A stretch of 14,108 bases of DNA, taken from contig NZ_JBCFBO010000006.1 of NCBI RefSeq assembly GCF_038562635.1, positions 1 to 14,108 on the forward strand, written 5' to 3'. A model generated the notes under the pieces. It saw only the letters and a list, made by a program, of their open reading frames with translations, made no database searches and was not told where the DNA came from. Shown in pieces: positions 13,555 through 14,108 of the stretch. The stretch's first letter is position 1. Every line of letters begins with the position of its first letter. This stretch comes from Methanobacterium sp. Lineage in GTDB: Archaea; Methanobacteriota; Methanobacteria; Methanobacteriales; Methanobacteriaceae. Made by a program: the position numbers and the translations under genes.

Positions 13555-13740
13555 CTTGCCTTCGGGTATGCAGGATTCAGGGGAGGGCTCAAACTCTACT
13601 GAATCCTGCAGAACATTCCCACATTCAAAAAACTCATAATCCTTTAAAAGTTTTATGTGTAAACTCTCAAACAATCAGGCATAAGAGAAGAATACAAATC
13701 TGAAATAAATTAACAGAAAAATAATTTGAGAGCTTACACA
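13555..13740 (+). ncRNA. Candidate structured RNA B, three hairpins, paralogous to 3258-3446
   Basis: Hairpin 1: TGCC (13557-13560), loop TTCG (13561-13564), GGTA, with one G-U pair. Hairpin 2: GCAGGATTCAG (13570-13580) pairs perfectly with CTGAATCCTGC (13599-13609) across 18 bases, the same loop length as copy A. Hairpin 3: TGTGTAAACTCTCAAA (13656-13671) pairs with TTTGAGAGCTTACACA (13725-13740), 15 of 16 positions, across a 53-nt loop. The loops of hairpin 3 share patches with copy A (ATAAGAGAA; TACA-ATCT). Between hairpins 2 and 3 the motif AATCCTTTA-AAGTTTT is shared. As in copy A the transcribed strand and 3' end are inferred. Confidence 0.5.
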
Positions 13741-14108
13741 GAAGCTATAAATAATGTTACTTACAGCCTGTCGATTTGTGTCTGCGTCTTCGATGTTTGT
13801 TCCTTTTAGGAAAAAATAGCAATATTTTTTAAGACATTACATTTCTCTATAGTGAGAATTAAGTAAGACTGAATTCTACAAGATTTTCTAGCCTTGCAAT
13901 ATTGCTACTAACTACTTTTTAGTTATAAAGTAAGAAAAACCGGCTCCAATAGAGAAAGTCGTAAAACAAAAGTGTGATCGGTACAAAGGGAATCTCACTT
14001 TATTATTGAAGCTGCAATCAATATTTAATTCCTTATTCCAAAATAAGGCAGGTTAGAAGTTCAAGAAATTAGGAATTGAAAAAACAAAAGTATTCTGATA
14101 CAAAAAGA
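13741..14108. other. Gene-free right end of the window
   Basis: No convincing gene on either strand. One perfect hairpin, CCTTATT/AATAAGG (14031-14037 and 14042-14048) with a CCAA loop. Similarity to the corresponding region right of structured element A is weak or absent, so the conserved unit seems to end near 13740. Confidence 0.45.

Noticed and set aside
1..14108. CRISPR array, tRNA or rRNA genes
   Set aside because: No regularly spaced short repeats, and no tRNA or rRNA signature seen on either strand.

Overview
The window looks archaeal, most likely Methanosarcina or a close methanogen relative. It is AT-rich and all clear genes are on the minus strand. Upstream regions carry archaeal-type TATA boxes and GGTGA/GAGG ribosome sites. 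Many secreted proteins are rich in N-x-S/T sequons. The gene families (IS1182 transposase, PPC-domain protein paired with a membrane winged-helix regulator, Yip1 protein, thioredoxin-CcdA fusion) fit that genus. I could run no searches, so the taxonomic call is an inference.

Layout, in the direction of transcription (right to left). Cassette B (13740-10111): a structured intergenic element, a secreted Cys-rich prepropeptide with a C-terminal halocin C8-like domain (12868-13482), a four-helix membrane protein (12444-12824), a lipoprotein-like exported protein (11639-12451) and a thioredoxin-CcdA protein (10111-11148). A Yip1 membrane protein follows (9337-10005). The middle (9336-5273) is accessory: a decayed ~400 bp duplication holding two gene remnants, a secreted protein with a frameshift in an A7 run (7815-8677), a frameshifted FMN-binding protein (6912-7318), and a PPC-domain/winged-helix pair (6172-6684, 5445-6227). 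A complete IS1182-type insertion sequence with a 4-bp target duplication follows (3605-5272). Cassette A (3446 to beyond position 1) repeats the order of cassette B: the same structured element, a second Cys-rich prepropeptide (2547-3185), a two-helix membrane protein (2080-2280), an exported helical protein (922-2058) and the 5' part of a second thioredoxin-CcdA gene (1-407).

The main result is this pair of parallel cassettes. I infer an archaeocin-like secretion system: an exported disulfide-rich peptide, a small membrane protein that could give immunity, a surface protein, and a thioredoxin-CcdA protein that could handle the peptide's disulfides. The two prepropeptides share nearly identical leader and upstream DNA but have unrelated mature sequences. 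Upstream of each is a ~190 nt element with three hairpins. Its largest stem has changed sequence on both arms between the copies while keeping its pairing, which suggests selection on structure. A cUUCGg tetraloop, G-U pairs and a conserved TTTAAAATA box point to a plus-strand RNA divergent from the peptide gene. Function and expression are unproven.
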